Of a stretch of 64,000 nucleotides of DNA, positions 8,765 to 18,343 are shown piece after piece; within the stretch, counting starts at the first letter, position 1; each line of letters starts with the position of its first letter. The stretch comes from Bifidobacterium lemurum (lineage in GTDB: Bacteria; Actinomycetota; Actinomycetes; Actinomycetales; Bifidobacteriaceae). The DNA is taken from positions 1 to 64,000 of the forward strand of contig NZ_CP062948.1 in the NCBI RefSeq assembly GCF_014898175.1. Reading direction: 5' to 3'. The position numbers were made by a program, and so were the translations under genes. The notes below the pieces were generated by a model. The model was given only the letters and a program-made list of their open reading frames with translations, did no database searches and was not told the origin of the DNA.

Positions 8765-10690
8765 TCAGCCCTGCTGAGCGTTCTGCCTGCGCTGCTTGGC
8801 GCGCCACTTGTACCAGTCCTCGCGGTTGAGGATGATCTTACGCACGCGGATCGCCTCGGGGGTCACCTCAACGCATTCGTCCTCGTTGGCGAAGTCCAAC
8901 GACTCCTCGAGGCTCATGCGGATCGGCGGGGTGAGGGTTTCGAGCACGTCGGCGGTGGAGGAGCGCATGTTGGTCATATGCTTGGCCAGCGTGATGTTCA
9001 CGTCGAGCTCGTCGGGCTTGTTGTTCACGCCCACGACCTGGCCTTCGTAGACCGGGGACTGCGGGTCGACGAAGAAGTTGCCTCGCGCCTGCAGACGCTG
9101 CATGGCGTACGGGGTGGCGATGCCCTTGCGGTCGCACACCATGGAGCCGTTCTGGCGGATGGTGATCTTGCCGGCCCACGGCGCGTATCCGGCGGAGATC
9201 GACGAGGCGATGCCGGTGCCGCGCGTGGATGAGAGCAGGGCGGTGCGGAAGCCGATCAGACCGCGGCTCGGCACGGTGAACTGCAGACGCACCCAGCCGG
9301 AGCCGTGGTTGGTCATGGAGTCCATGCGGCCCTTGCGGTCGGCCATGAGCTGGGTGACGGTGCCCATGTACTCCTCGGGCACGTCGATGGTGGTGTTCTC
9401 CATCGGCTCGTTGATCACGCCGTCGATGGTTTTAGTGACCACCTGCGGACGGCCGACGGTGAGCTCGTAGCCTTCGCGGCGCATCTGCTCGGCGAGCACG
9501 GCCAGGGCGAGTTCGCCGCGGCCCTGCACCTCCCAGGCGTCGGGACGGTCGGTGGGCAGCACCTTGATGGACACGTTGCCGATGAGCTCGCGGTCGAGGC
9601 GGTCCTTGATCATGCGGGCGGTGAGCTTGTGGTCCTTGCCTTCGGTGCCGGCCAGCGGGGAGTCGTTGATGCCGAAGGTCATGGAGATGGCCGGATCGTC
9701 CACATGGATGAGCGGCAGGGGCTTCGGATCGGACGGATCGACGATGGTCTCGCCGATCATGATGTCGTTCACGCCGGCGACGGCGACGATGTCGCCGGGG
9801 CCCGCGGAGGTGACGGGGATGCGCTCCAGGCCCTGCGTGCGCAGCAGCTCGGAGACGCGGAAGTTCGCGACGGATCCGTCCACACGGCTCAGACCGTAGG
9901 TTTTGCCCTTCTCCAGCGTGCCGTTGTAGATGCGCACGAGGCCGAGTCGTCCGAGGAAGTCGGAAGAGTCGATGTTGGCGACATGGGCCTGCAGCGGCTC
10001 GCCCTCCTCGTATTCGGGGGCGGGAATGTTGGAGATGATCGCCTCGAACAGCGGCTCGAGGTCCTCGTTGTCGGGCAGTCCGCCGTCGGCGGGCTGGTTC
10101 ACGGAGGCGTAGCCGGCCTTGGCGGCGCAGTAGATCACCGGCAGTTCGAGCAGCGCGTCGAGGTCGAGGTCGACGCCTTCGTGCTGCACGTCGTCGGCCA
10201 GGCCGAGCAGCAGGTCGGAGGCCTCGCCCACGACCTCTTCGATGCGCGCGTCGGGACGGTCCACCTTGTTGACGCACAGAATCACCGGCAGCTTGGCCTC
10301 GAGGGCCTTGCGCAGCACGAAGCGGGTCTGCGGCAGCGGGCCTTCGGAAGCGTCGACGAGCAGCACCACGCCGTCGACCATGGAGATGCCGCGTTCCACC
10401 TCGCCGCCGAAGTCGGCGTGGCCGGGGGTGTCGATGATGTTGAGGGTGATGCCCTCGGGGTGGCCGTACTTCTCGGCCAGCGGGCCGGTGTACTGCACGG
10501 CCGTGTTCTTGGCGAGGATGGTGATGCCCTTCTCGCGTTCCAGATCGTTGGAGTCCATCACGCGGTCGGGGACCTCCTCACGCTCGGAGAAGACGTGGGA
10601 CTGCTGGAGCATGGCATTGACCAGCGTGGTCTTGCCGTGGTCGACGTGAGCCACGATCGCCACATTACGGATATCACCGCGAACCGCCAT
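8765..10690 (-). CDS. typA: Ribosome-associated GTPase TypA/BipA
   Basis: 641 aa translational GTPase of the EF-G/LepA class, acting on 50S assembly and stress adaptation. G1 is [18 protein letters not shown]2 includes [13 protein letters not shown]3 [12 protein letters not shown], and G4 [13 protein letters not shown]. The BipA-specific C-terminal domain follows, with [49 protein letters not shown] and [11 protein letters not shown]. The C-terminus [18 protein letters not shown] leads to the basic tail [16 protein letters not shown]. The start at 10690 ([13 protein letters not shown]) has AGAGAGG upstream. Length and domain order are complete. It is monocistronic, with a terminator downstream and the MFS gene's terminator upstream. 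Confidence 0.97.
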   Translation of the reverse strand: MAVRGDIRNVAIVAHVDHGKTTLVNAMLQQSHVFSEREEVPDRVMDSNDLEREKGITILAKNTAVQYTGPLAEKYGHPEGITLNIIDTPGHADFGGEVERGISMVDGVVLLVDASEGPLPQTRFVLRKALEAKLPVILCVNKVDRPDARIEEVVGEASDLLLGLADDVQHEGVDLDLDALLELPVIYCAAKAGYASVNQPADGGLPDNEDLEPLFEAIISNIPAPEYEEGEPLQAHVANIDSSDFLGRLGLVRIYNGTLEKGKTYGLSRVDGSVANFRVSELLRTQGLERIPVTSAGPGDIVAVAGVNDIMIGETIVDPSDPKPLPLIHVDDPAISMTFGINDSPLAGTEGKDHKLTARMIKDRLDRELIGNVSIKVLPTDRPDAWEVQGRGELALAVLAEQMRREGYELTVGRPQVVTKTIDGVINEPMENTTIDVPEEYMGTVTQLMADRKGRMDSMTNHGSGWVRLQFTVPSRGLIGFRTALLSSTRGTGIASSISAGYAPWAGKITIRQNGSMVCDRKGIATPYAMQRLQARGNFFVDPQSPVYEGQVVGVNNKPDELDVNITLAKHMTNMRSSTADVLETLTPPIRMSLEESLDFANEDECVEVTPEAIRVRKIILNREDWYKWRAKQRRQNAQQG

Positions 10691-10810
10691 GAAATACCTC
10701 TCTTAATTCCTGTTGATTCCTGGGTTCCAGATTGCGCCGGCGAATCGCCGGCCCCTTACACACAAACCGACACAATGCTACGCGCATTGCGCGACAGCCC
10801 TCGAAAACGA

Positions 10811-10870
10811 AAAAAACCGCGCACGCCGCGAGGGGCGGCCATCGAACGGCGGACCCCACGGCGTGCGCGG
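10811..10870 (-). terminator. Strong terminator downstream of the MFS transporter gene
   Basis: CCGCGCACGCCG (10817-10828) pairs with CGGCGTGCGCGG (10859-10870). On the minus strand the stem is followed by a run of T (complement of 10811-10816). Confidence 0.8.
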
Positions 10871-10889
10871 GAGACGACAGGAGAACGGG

Positions 10890-12269
10890 CTAATCCTCCA
10901 GATCGAGGCCCTTGCGTTCGGGCAGGCACAGGGCCGCGACGCAGGCCAACACGAACGCGGCGGCGAAGATGACGAAGGCGACCGTCTTGTCGCCGCCCGA
11001 CATGGTCAGGAACCACGGCACCAGCAGCGGCGCGATGATGGCGGCCACACGGCCGCAGGCGGCGGCCGCTCCGGCTGCGGCGCCGCGCAGACGGGTCGGG
11101 TAGATCTCCGGCGTCACGGCGTAGAGCACGCCCCACGCGCCGAGGTTCGAGGCGGACAGCAGCATGCCGAACACCAGCACCAGAGCCACGGAACCGGCCT
11201 GCGAGAACAGGAAGGCTGCCACGGCGGAGACGGCGAGGAACACACTCAGGGTTTTGCGGCGGCCCCAGACCTCCACCAGCCACGCGGCGAGGAAATAGCC
11301 GGGAAGCTGGGCGATGGAGATCGCCAGGGTGTAGCCGAAGGATTTGGTCAGAGAACCGAACTGGTCGGCCAGCAGGCTCGGCATCCAGGTGAACGCGCCA
11401 TAGTAGGAGAAGTTCACGAAGAACCAGGTGGCCCAGATGGCCGCGGTGCGGGCGATGTACTTGGATCCGAAGAGCTCGCGCGTCCTGATCTTCGGCAGCG
11501 GATGCCCCTTGGGGGAATCGACCGGAGCGACGCCCGAGGCCGCTTCGAAATACCGCACGGCCTTCTCGGCCTCGTCCTCGCGGCCCTGCGCCTCGAGGAA
11601 TCGCACGGATTCGGGGATGTGCGCGCGGGTGACGATGGCGTACAGCAACGGCAGCGCGCCGATGAGCAGCGCCCAGCGCCAACCCCAGTCGCCGGTGTTC
11701 GGAATCACGAAGTAGCCGATCATCGCCGCGATGATCCAGCCGACGGCCCAGAAGGACTCCAACAGCACGGTCATGCGCCCGCGCTGCGCGGTCGGCGAGA
11801 ACTCGGACACCAAGGTGGAGGCCACCGGCAGTTCCGCGCCCAATCCCAAGCCGATGACGAAGCGGGCGATGAGCAGCGCGGCCAGGGTCCAGCTGAAGGC
11901 CATGCCGGCGTTGGCCAGGCCGAAGATCACCAGCGTGGCGGCGAACACGGTTTTGCGGCCCACCCGGTCGGCCACGAAACCGCCCAGGGCGGCGCCGATG
12001 GCCATGCCGACGAATCCGATGGAGAGCACCCACGATTTCTCCGTGGCGCTGAGGTTGAAATGCGGGTCGGCGGCGATGGCGGCGACGACGAACGACACCA
12101 GGCCGACGTCCATGGCGTCGAACGCCCAGCCGATGCCGGAGGCGACCAGAAGTTTGCGATGCGCTTTGTTGAACGGCAGCCGGTCGAGACGCTCGTTGCG
12201 GGTGAGCATACCGTCCGCGCGCGCCGCCGCGGGCCGCGCCGATGGCGATGTCTGTGCTGTGGTCATCAT
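10890..12269 (-). CDS. niaP: MFS transporter, probably niacin uptake (NiaP-like)
   Basis: 459 aa with twelve predicted membrane segments and the MFS signature GGFVADRVGRKTVFAATLVIFG after TM2. The opening motif NERLDRLPFNKAHRKLL, then ASGIGWAFDAMDVGLVSF, is typical of the sugar-porter/NiaP/aromatic-acid subgroup. A mid-loop holds PESVRFLEAQGREDEAEKAV and the second half has WLVEVWGRRKTLSVF. The start at 12269 (ATGATGACC after GAGAAGGA) is favoured over distal starts. The gene follows the NrtR-like regulator by 67 bases on the same strand and probably shares its promoter and operator. NrtR repressors elsewhere control NAD-precursor genes, and bifidobacteria generally depend on niacin uptake, so niacin or a related carboxylate is the likely substrate. 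The substrate call is by context, not by a diagnostic residue. Confidence 0.65.
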   Translation of the reverse strand: MMTTAQTSPSARPAAARADGMLTRNERLDRLPFNKAHRKLLVASGIGWAFDAMDVGLVSFVVAAIAADPHFNLSATEKSWVLSIGFVGMAIGAALGGFVADRVGRKTVFAATLVIFGLANAGMAFSWTLAALLIARFVIGLGLGAELPVASTLVSEFSPTAQRGRMTVLLESFWAVGWIIAAMIGYFVIPNTGDWGWRWALLIGALPLLYAIVTRAHIPESVRFLEAQGREDEAEKAVRYFEAASGVAPVDSPKGHPLPKIRTRELFGSKYIARTAAIWATWFFVNFSYYGAFTWMPSLLADQFGSLTKSFGYTLAISIAQLPGYFLAAWLVEVWGRRKTLSVFLAVSAVAAFLFSQAGSVALVLVFGMLLSASNLGAWGVLYAVTPEIYPTRLRGAAAGAAAACGRVAAIIAPLLVPWFLTMSGGDKTVAFVIFAAAFVLACVAALCLPERKGLDLED

Positions 12270-12336
12270 TCCTTCTCTCATGGTGGTGTGATATCGATGG
12301 GCGGCGTGCCGATGGCGCGCCACGAATGCGGGGCGC

Positions 12337-13227
12337 CTATCCGCGGTGCGGGACCAGCGCCGAAAGCGGGTCGTCGAAGGCGCGCGCGTCCGATTCGCGC
12401 CTGAGCCGCAGTTCCTGATTGATGCGATGGAGCTCGTCGCCGAACAGTCCGCGCGTCCATGAGGCGGCGTCGCGCTCGGCGCGAGGCACATAGCGGTAGA
12501 CGGCGGCGGGACGTTGCCGGCCTTCGCGGATCTTCTCCCCCGTGTCCTCCAGTTCGCCCGAGGCGAGGATCCTGCGGCGGAAGTTGGCCAGATCGACCGT
12601 CTGTCCGGCGATGGCCTCGACCACGCCGTGCAACTGGCGCAGGGTGAAGGTGGGGCCGATGAGACGAGCGACGACGTCGGGATATTCGATGGTCGTACGC
12701 AGGCGACGCAGCGCGTAGTCGACGATCTGCCGGTGGTCGAACGCCAGTTCGGGAAGCTCGTCTTCGGCGAACCACCGCATATCGTCGATGGAATCGGGTG
12801 TCCAGGTCTCCGTCCGCCCCACCATCGCCCAGTAGACGACGGTGACCATGGGCAGGCCGCCTTGCGAGCGGTCGGGCCCGCCGAAGGCGCGCAGCTGCTC
12901 GAGATAGCGCGGAGTCAACGCGGTGGTGGATTCCAACGCCTTGCACGCGGCGTGTTCCAAGGTCTCATCGGCGCTGACGTCTTCGCCGGGCAGCGCCCAC
13001 ATGCCGAGATACGGCTGTCGGGTGCGGCGCACCAACGGCATCCAGAGTCGGCGGTGCGGGACGGCCTGCCGCGGAACCGGCGATGTGGTTTTCGACGAGG
13101 CGCCGTCATCGGTATCGACGGACGCGGACGAGGCGTCATCGGAGCCCGGGCCCAGCGCCAGAATGACGACGGAGACGCCGACGTGCGGCGATTGCAGCCG
13201 TCTCTCCGAAACATTGCCGATGCCCAT
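12337..13227 (-). CDS. nrtR: NrtR-like transcriptional regulator (Nudix domain plus winged helix)
   Basis: 296 aa. An N-terminal Nudix-fold domain (VGVSVVILALG, then LWMPLVRRTRQPYLGMWALP and EDVSADETLEHAACKALEST) lacks a clean REUxEE Nudix box, as expected for a regulator that binds ADP-ribose rather than hydrolysing it. The C-terminal region from about residue 195 (FTLRQLHGVVEAIAGQ and NFRRRILASGELEDTGEK, then RQRPAAVYRYV) is the winged helix-turn-helix typical of NrtR. A low-complexity insert (DDASSASVDTDDGASSK) follows strand one. The gene begins just downstream of a 25-bp palindrome and is followed by a NiaP-like transporter. This supports autoregulated control of niacin/NAD supply. A plain Nudix hydrolase is the alternative. 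Confidence 0.75.
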   Translation of the reverse strand: MGIGNVSERRLQSPHVGVSVVILALGPGSDDASSASVDTDDGASSKTTSPVPRQAVPHRRLWMPLVRRTRQPYLGMWALPGEDVSADETLEHAACKALESTTALTPRYLEQLRAFGGPDRSQGGLPMVTVVYWAMVGRTETWTPDSIDDMRWFAEDELPELAFDHRQIVDYALRRLRTTIEYPDVVARLIGPTFTLRQLHGVVEAIAGQTVDLANFRRRILASGELEDTGEKIREGRQRPAAVYRYVPRAERDAASWTRGLFGDELHRINQELRLRRESDARAFDDPLSALVPHRG

Positions 13228-13264
13228 GCTCGCGCCTTTCTATACGGTCGCGCATGAGCATATC

Positions 13265-13289
13265 ACTTATAGTCATAATGACCATAAGT
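13265..13289. promoter_or_regulatory. 25-bp near-perfect palindrome, candidate NrtR operator
   Basis: The left half ACTTATAGTCAT (13265-13276) and right half ATGACCATAAGT (13278-13289) pair around A13277 with a single mismatch. The centre lies 50 bases upstream of the nrtR start codon, a usual position for an autoregulatory operator. It falls in an A+T-rich patch in otherwise G+C-rich DNA. Confidence 0.75.
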
Positions 13290-13324
13290 AGTGGGCGTGT
13301 TGCGAACCCACCGTGAAATCGGCC

Positions 13325-13936
13325 CTATTCCTCGGATTGCGCCTCACGCAACGCGGATTCCGGACTCGGCATGAACGGTGCCAGCGACGGCAGCTGATCC
13401 AAGGATTCCAATCCCATCTTCTCCAAAAACAGACCCGAGGTGACCAGCAGCGCCGCACGCGAATCGGGATCCGTACCCTCCTCGCGCACCAGCCCGCGCA
13501 CGGTGAGCGAACGGACCACGCCATCGGAATTCACGCCGCGGATGGCGGCGATCTGCGCGCGGGTCACCGGCTGCTTGTAGGCCACGATGGCCAGCGCCTC
13601 CAACGCGGCCTGGCTGAGGCGGGCGGTCTGCCCGTCGGTCACGAAGGCGGACACCACCGGCTCGAATTCCAAACGGTTGGCGAACTGCCAGCCACGCGCG
13701 GTATGACGCAGTTCGAATCCGCGATGTTCCGCCTCATAGGATTCGCGCAGCGTCTCCAACGCCCCTTCGACCGCATCCTCGTCCACGGCGAGCACGCGCG
13801 CGAGATCCTCCGCCTGCTGCGGCTGGTCAGCGACCATCAGAATCGCCTCCACACAGGCGTTCAGGCCTCCGGGAAAATCATCCACGGTGAAATCCACGTA
13901 TTCGGGGCGGCTGGAAGAGGCGTTCTCGCTGTTCAT
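13325..13936 (-). CDS. scpB: Segregation and condensation protein B
   Basis: 203 aa partner of ScpA and SMC. It has tandem winged-helix domains: ACVEAILMVADQPQQAEDLA, VEGALETLRESY, FELRHTARGWQFANRLEFEP, then ALEALAIVAYKQPVTRAQIA with IRGVNSDGVVRSL. The C-terminus is acidic and variable. The ATG at 13936 follows the scpA stop by one base, so translation is coupled. Together with ScpA it bridges the SMC head domains for chromosome compaction. Confidence 0.93.
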   Translation of the reverse strand: MNSENASSSRPEYVDFTVDDFPGGLNACVEAILMVADQPQQAEDLARVLAVDEDAVEGALETLRESYEAEHRGFELRHTARGWQFANRLEFEPVVSAFVTDGQTARLSQAALEALAIVAYKQPVTRAQIAAIRGVNSDGVVRSLTVRGLVREEGTDPDSRAALLVTSGLFLEKMGLESLDQLPSLAPFMPSPESALREAQSEE

Positions 13937-13937
13937 C

Positions 13938-14795
13938 TTATGCAAAATCCCTTTCGCTGATATTCACATCGGACATCTCGTCGTCCACGCCGGGCATCCA
14001 TCTCAGGTGCAGCGGAGCATACGGCCCGTCCTGCCTGAACTGGACGGCGCCTTGTTTGAAGAAGGCGAGAACGGCCAGGAACCGGGCCACGATTTCGATG
14101 CGATGCTCCGCATCCTCGGTGAGCTGGGCGAAGGTGATCGACTCCCCCGCCGGCAACGCGCGCAGCCGGTCGCGCACCAGAGCTGATTGGGCGCGCAGGT
14201 CGACCAGCGGCACATGCAGCTGGTGGACGCTGACCTGCGAGACGGGCGCGTTGGCGAACACCTGGGCCGCCAGCCTGGCCAGATCCTCCGCGCCCAAAGT
14301 CCAGGCGAGTTCGGGCAGCATGGCCGCCACGGTGTCGTCCACCACGCCGGGATGGGGGAACCGGCCGGAATTCGCGGCGAAGCGCGCGCGGAAATCATTG
14401 GACGCCTGTTTGAACGCGCGGTACTGCAACAGCCTCGCGAACAGCAGATCGCGTTCGCGCAGGGCTTCGAGACTCTGCTCGTCGCGGCGCTCGTCCTCGC
14501 CGCCCGGCAGCAAGGCGACGCTTTTCGCCTCCACCAGAATCGAGGCGACGTCGAGGAATGCGCTGGCCTCGTCCATATCGCGCGCGAAATCCAACGTGCG
14601 CGCGTAGGCGAGGAACTCCTCGGTGATGGTGGACAACGACACCTCGGTGAGCTCCAGCCGATTGTTGGCGATCATGCCGAGCAACGCGTCGAAGGGACCG
14701 GAATACACCTCCAGATCCACATGGAATCCGGAAGCCGACTCCGTCTCGGACGGGACGTCCGTCTGGTCGGCGATCAGCCGTTCGATCTCATCCAT
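13938..14795 (-). CDS. scpA: Segregation and condensation protein A (kleisin)
   Basis: 285 aa. The kleisin N-terminus FHVDLEVYSGPFDALLGMI is followed by ELTEVSLSTITEEFLAYA and LDVASILVEAKSVALLP, the region that contacts the SMC neck. The C-terminal winged helix contains SITFAQLTEDAEHRIEIVA and FLAVLAFFKQGAVQFRQ. ATG 14795 (MDEIERLIAD) is chosen because GGGAG lies 11 bases upstream; ATG 14813 has no ribosome-binding site. It is the upstream member of the scpA-scpB pair, itself downstream of parA. Confidence 0.93.
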   Translation of the reverse strand: MDEIERLIADQTDVPSETESASGFHVDLEVYSGPFDALLGMIANNRLELTEVSLSTITEEFLAYARTLDFARDMDEASAFLDVASILVEAKSVALLPGGEDERRDEQSLEALRERDLLFARLLQYRAFKQASNDFRARFAANSGRFPHPGVVDDTVAAMLPELAWTLGAEDLARLAAQVFANAPVSQVSVHQLHVPLVDLRAQSALVRDRLRALPAGESITFAQLTEDAEHRIEIVARFLAVLAFFKQGAVQFRQDGPYAPLHLRWMPGVDDEMSDVNISERDFA

Positions 14796-14894
14796 GGCGC
14801 GCCACGCTCCCATACGTCATACGCGCAACCCGCGCGGAAGGCGCGGACGCGACGCGACGGGCCCTCGGGGACGCCGAGCATGCCAGGCGACGCA

Positions 14895-15812
14895 TCAGGC
14901 GATGATGCCCCGCGACACCAGCTCGCGCGCCACCTCGCGGTATTCCTTGCTGGTTTTGTGCCCGGGCGCGAAGATGGTGATCGGAGCGGCGGCCACGGTG
15001 GAATCCGGCAGTTTGATGGAACGTGAGATCACCGTGTGGAACACCTTGTCGTCGAACGCCTCGTAGATGCGCTGCAGCACCTCCTCGCAGTGCAGGGTCT
15101 TGGTGAACATCGTCACCAGCACGCCGTACACCTGCAGATCGGGATTGATGCGGCTGCGCACCTTGTCGATGGACTGCATGAGTAGGGCCACGCCGCGCAG
15201 GGCGAAGAACTCGGCGGCCACGGGGATGATCACTCCATCCGCCGCGGTGAGCGCGTTGACGGTGAGCAGGCCGAGCGAGGGCTGGCAGTCGATGATGATC
15301 ACGTCGTATTCGGCCTTGAGCCTGCGCAGCACGCCGGCCAGCACCTGTTCGCGCCCGACCTCGGTGACCAGCTGCACCTCGGCCGCGGACAGGTCGATGT
15401 TCGCGGGGATGATGTCGATGTCCTCGAAGGCGGTGTGGTGCACCACCTCATGCGGGTCCATGGACGGGTTGAACAACGCCGTGTAGATGGTGTTCTCCAC
15501 CGTGTTCGCGTTGATGCCCAATCCCACCGTGGCCGCGCCCTGCGGGTCGAAATCGACGATCAGCACACGGCGGCCGTACTGGCTGAGCGCGCCGGCGATA
15601 TTGATGGAGCTGGTGGTTTTGCCCACGCCGCCCTTCTGGTTGCACATGGCGATGACCCGCGCCGGACCGTGCTGACGCAGCGGTTCGGGGGCGGGGAAGG
15701 TTTCGTAGACGCGTCCAAGCAAATCCGTAGGCATAGTGTTCACCTTAGCAATATCCTTCGCCGCCACATCGCCCAAATCGAGCGATCCCTGCGCAAACGT
15801 TCCGTCTTCCAC
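14895..15812 (-). CDS. parA: ParA-family ATPase (Soj-like)
   Basis: 305 aa from GTG 15812, or 279 aa from ATG 15734 (MPTDLLGRVYETFPAP), which may be the true start. The deviant Walker A CNQKGGVGKTTSSINIAGAL has the signature lysine, followed by VLIVDFDPQGAATVGLG and the Walker B region DVIIIDCQPSLGLLTVNAL. The C-terminal part PDSTVAAAPITIFAPGHKTS is characteristic of Soj-type proteins. ParA ATPases form DNA-bound dimers that move ParB-parS complexes. No parB is adjacent. Its location beside scpA-scpB and xerD suggests a role in chromosome segregation, distinct from the parAB pair usually near the origin. Confidence 0.88.
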   Translation of the reverse strand: MEDGTFAQGSLDLGDVAAKDIAKVNTMPTDLLGRVYETFPAPEPLRQHGPARVIAMCNQKGGVGKTTSSINIAGALSQYGRRVLIVDFDPQGAATVGLGINANTVENTIYTALFNPSMDPHEVVHHTAFEDIDIIPANIDLSAAEVQLVTEVGREQVLAGVLRRLKAEYDVIIIDCQPSLGLLTVNALTAADGVIIPVAAEFFALRGVALLMQSIDKVRSRINPDLQVYGVLVTMFTKTLHCEEVLQRIYEAFDDKVFHTVISRSIKLPDSTVAAAPITIFAPGHKTSKEYREVARELVSRGIIA

Positions 15813-15910
15813 CCCATCAGCCTATCGTGTCGTCCGGTCCGGCGGCAGACTGCCACGCCGAGAACCCCGACTTCGCCCGGCATCGCCGCGGCGATGTCGT
15901 GCCGCGCGCG

Positions 15911-15935
15911 GTCTCGAGCGAAGTCGAGGCATCTC
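15911..15935 (+). repeat. Degenerate fragment of the dispersed palindromic element
   Basis: CGAGCGAAGTCGAGGCATCTC matches the core arm seen at 8657-8684 with one change. It lies between parA and xerD with no facing arm. Confidence 0.5.
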
Positions 15936-15947
15936 CTGTCGGCGGCG

Positions 15948-16892
15948 TCACCTCGCGCGCGGATGGGCGGTCAGATACGCCTCGATGAGGTTCTCCGGCG
16001 CGACATGCGTGTAGATCTGCGTGGTGGTGACGCTGGCGTGTCCCAGCAGCTCCTGCACGGTGCGCACGTCAGCGCCTCCCTGGATCAGATGCGTGGCGAA
16101 GGAATGCCGCAGGGTGTGGGGGTGCAGCGGTTTGGCGATATGGGCGCGCTCCCCCGCGCCGCGCACGATCTCCCACACCGATTGGCGGGACAGCCGACGG
16201 CCCCGCTTGTTGAGGAACAACGCGCGCCGTTCGACGTTCGGTGCGTGCGCCCGGCGTTCGAGTTCGGGACGAGACCGTTCGAGATAGCGGCGCAGGGCCG
16301 CGCACGCGTAGCCTCCGACCGGCACCAGACGCTGTTTGGATCCTTTGCCCATCAGACGGGCGACCCGCTCGTCAAGGTCGACGTCCTCCAGATTCGCGCC
16401 GGTGGCCTCGGAGACACGGCATCCGGTGGCGTACATGAATTCGAGCAGCGCCTTGTCGCGCAGCTCCACCGGATCGAGGGCGCCGTCTTCGGCGTTCGGA
16501 ACGACCGGGGCGACCGCGTCGAGCAAGCGCGACACCTCGTCCACCGTCAGCACGTCCGGCAGGGTGGACGCGCCTTTGGGCGCCTTCACCGAAGCCGATA
16601 CGTCATCGGACACGACATGCTGGGTCAGGGCGAATTTGTGGAACTCATGCACGCTGGCAAGACGACGGGCCTTGCTGCGCGCGCTTTCGCCGGCGTCGTC
16701 GAGCGAGGCGACGTAGCGTTCCACGTCATGGCGGGTGATGCGGGAAAGGTCGTCGATGCCTTGGGTGTCCAGCCAGTCGAAGTATTTGCCGAGATCGGAT
16801 TCGTACGCCTTCACCGTGGACGGGGCCAATCCGCGTTCCACATCGATATGGGCGAGGAACTGCTCGAGCAGCGGCGCGAATCCGTAAGTCAT
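15948..16892 (-). CDS. xerD: Tyrosine recombinase XerD
   Basis: 314 aa from ATG 16892 (MTYGFAPLLEQFLAHIDVER). The N-terminal core-binding domain has APSTVKAYESDLGKYFDWL. The catalytic domain has the first Arg in ATGCRVSEATGAN, a Lys in MGKGSKQRLVPVGG, HTLRHSFATHLIQGGAD, LGHASVTTTQIYTHV and the nucleophile Tyr in IYTHV. With XerC it resolves chromosome dimers at dif. Unlike the frameshifted XerC-type gene at 4456-5426 it is intact. It lies immediately downstream of the infC-rpmI-rplT terminator and upstream of parA-scpAB, a common actinobacterial neighbourhood. Confidence 0.93.
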   Translation of the reverse strand: MTYGFAPLLEQFLAHIDVERGLAPSTVKAYESDLGKYFDWLDTQGIDDLSRITRHDVERYVASLDDAGESARSKARRLASVHEFHKFALTQHVVSDDVSASVKAPKGASTLPDVLTVDEVSRLLDAVAPVVPNAEDGALDPVELRDKALLEFMYATGCRVSEATGANLEDVDLDERVARLMGKGSKQRLVPVGGYACAALRRYLERSRPELERRAHAPNVERRALFLNKRGRRLSRQSVWEIVRGAGERAHIAKPLHPHTLRHSFATHLIQGGADVRTVQELLGHASVTTTQIYTHVAPENLIEAYLTAHPRAR

Positions 16893-16959
16893 AGGCTCCA
16901 GTGTATTACGGCGGGTTCGACCCGCGATGCCGGGCGATACCACGATGCCGTCGGATACG

Positions 16960-16996
16960 ATGATGCCCCGCTCGCCACGGACGAGCGGGGCATCAT
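16960..16996 (-). terminator. Terminator of the infC-rpmI-rplT operon
   Basis: GATGCCCCGCTCG (16962-16974) pairs perfectly with CGAGCGGGGCATC (16982-16994), loop 7 bases, extendable by two pairs. It lies 15 bases past the rplT stop. Confidence 0.8.
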
Positions 16997-17010
16997 GCCA
17001 GAAGAATCGA

Positions 17011-17394
17011 TCAGACCTCGACCGGGGCGTTCACATCCTCGGGCAGGGCGGCCTTGGCGGCGTCCACGATGGCCTTGAAGGTCTCGGGATCGGACACGGC
17101 CAGCTCGGCGAGGGCGCGGCGGTCCAGCTCGATGCCGGCCAGCTTCAGACCCTGGATGAAGCGGTTGTAGGTGATGCCCTCGGCGCGGACCGCGGCGTTG
17201 ATGCGCTGGATCCACAGCTTGCGGAAGTCGCCCTTGCGGGCCTTGCGGTCGCGGAAGTTGTAGTTAAAGGAGTGAAGCAGCTGCTCCTTGGCCTTGCGGT
17301 ACAGACGGGAGCGCTGGCCGCGGTAGCCGGAAGCCCTCTCGAGAACGACGCGACGCTTCTTGTGGGCGTTCACTGCGCGCTTGACACGTGCCAT
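17011..17394 (-). CDS. rplT: 50S ribosomal protein L20
   Basis: 127 aa. The start [20 protein letters not shown] matches L20, with [40 protein letters not shown] and [17 protein letters not shown]. The C-terminus carries a short acidic extension ([10 protein letters not shown]). It binds 23S rRNA early in 50S assembly and in many bacteria represses its own operon. It is last in infC-rpmI-rplT, 45 bases after rpmI. Confidence 0.98.
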   Translation of the reverse strand: MARVKRAVNAHKKRRVVLERASGYRGQRSRLYRKAKEQLLHSFNYNFRDRKARKGDFRKLWIQRINAAVRAEGITYNRFIQGLKLAGIELDRRALAELAVSDPETFKAIVDAAKAALPEDVNAPVEV

Positions 17395-17439
17395 ATTCTA
17401 TTCCTCAGCTTTCTTAAAAGTCGTAAATTCCGGTGGGGC

Positions 17440-17634
17440 TCACTTGTTGAGCATGCGCTTGAGCTTCTTGGCCTGCGGGGCGGCGATCACGGTGTCGGTG
17501 GACAGCGCGCGACGCTTGCGGGACGACTTGTGCTCAAGGTTGTGGCGCATGGCGCTGCCGACCTGCATCAGCTTGCCCTTGCCGGTGACACGGACGCGCT
17601 TGGAAGCGGCGGAATTACTTTTCATCTTCGGCAT
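17440..17634 (-). CDS. rpmI: 50S ribosomal protein L35
   Basis: 64 aa, highly basic: [20 protein letters not shown], then [15 protein letters not shown] and [12 protein letters not shown] 17634 matches the family N-terminus; longer readings into infC are not family-like. The start lies inside the 3' end of infC (overlap 20 bases), so translation is coupled to IF3. Confidence 0.97.
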   Translation of the reverse strand: MPKMKSNSAASKRVRVTGKGKLMQVGSAMRHNLEHKSSRKRRALSTDTVIAAPQAKKLKRMLNK

Positions 17635-18343
17635 TGCTGCCCTCCTTGGTGTTGTTCTTCTGTTCGGAAGTCTGGGGTGCGATCTTGGCGTTCGCCTCGG
17701 CCATGGCCTGGGCTTGGGCCTCCTGCTTGGCGGCAAGACGCGCGGCCTGCCGGGCCTGGCGTTCGGCGCGGGACTGGTCGCCGCGACGACGCTGCTCGGA
17801 CTGGGTGTGCACCTTCTTGCCCTTGGGCGCCAACGTCATGATGATGTTGCGGCCCTCCTGCTTCGGCTGGGATTCCACCGTGCCGAATTCCTCGACGTCG
17901 GCGGCCAAGCGCTGCAGCAGCTCGACGCCACCGATCGGACGGGACTGTTCGCGGCCGCGCAGCATGATCGTGACCTTGACCTTGTCTCCGCCGTTGAGGA
18001 AGCGGGTCACATGGCCCTTCTTCACCTCGAAATCGTGGTCGTCGATCTTCAGGCGGAAACGGATCTCCTTGATCTCCGCCGTGCTCTGGTTACGGCGGGC
18101 CTCACGGGCCTTGATCTTCTCGTTGTACTTGAACTTGCCGTAGTCGATGAGCTTCGCAACCGGAGGCTTCGCGTTGGGCGCCACCTCGACGAGATCGAGG
18201 TTCGCTTCCTTCGCCAGGTTGAGGGCGACCGCGGTCGCGATGACTCCCACCTGCTCACCCTTCGGGCCGATCAGGCGTACCTGCGGGACGCGAATCTCGT
18301 CGTTAATGCGTGGTTCGTCGCTGATGATGACTCCAATCCTCAT
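17615..18343 (-). CDS. infC: Translation initiation factor IF-3 with a long C-terminal tail
   Basis: 242 aa; the IF3 core ends near residue 180. The N-domain has [20 protein letters not shown] and [20 protein letters not shown] with KFKYNEK. The C-domain has [37 protein letters not shown] and [20 protein letters not shown] further about 60 residues rich in Ala, Gln, Glu and Arg ([18 protein letters not shown]) form a charged, probably helical or disordered tail. This is common in high-G+C actinobacteria. The ATG at 18343 is used; no atypical AUU start is evident at that site. First gene of the operon. Confidence 0.96.
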   Translation of the reverse strand: MRIGVIISDEPRINDEIRVPQVRLIGPKGEQVGVIATAVALNLAKEANLDLVEVAPNAKPPVAKLIDYGKFKYNEKIKAREARRNQSTAEIKEIRFRLKIDDHDFEVKKGHVTRFLNGGDKVKVTIMLRGREQSRPIGGVELLQRLAADVEEFGTVESQPKQEGRNIIMTLAPKGKKVHTQSEQRRRGDQSRAERQARQAARLAAKQEAQAQAMAEANAKIAPQTSEQKNNTKEGSNAEDEK

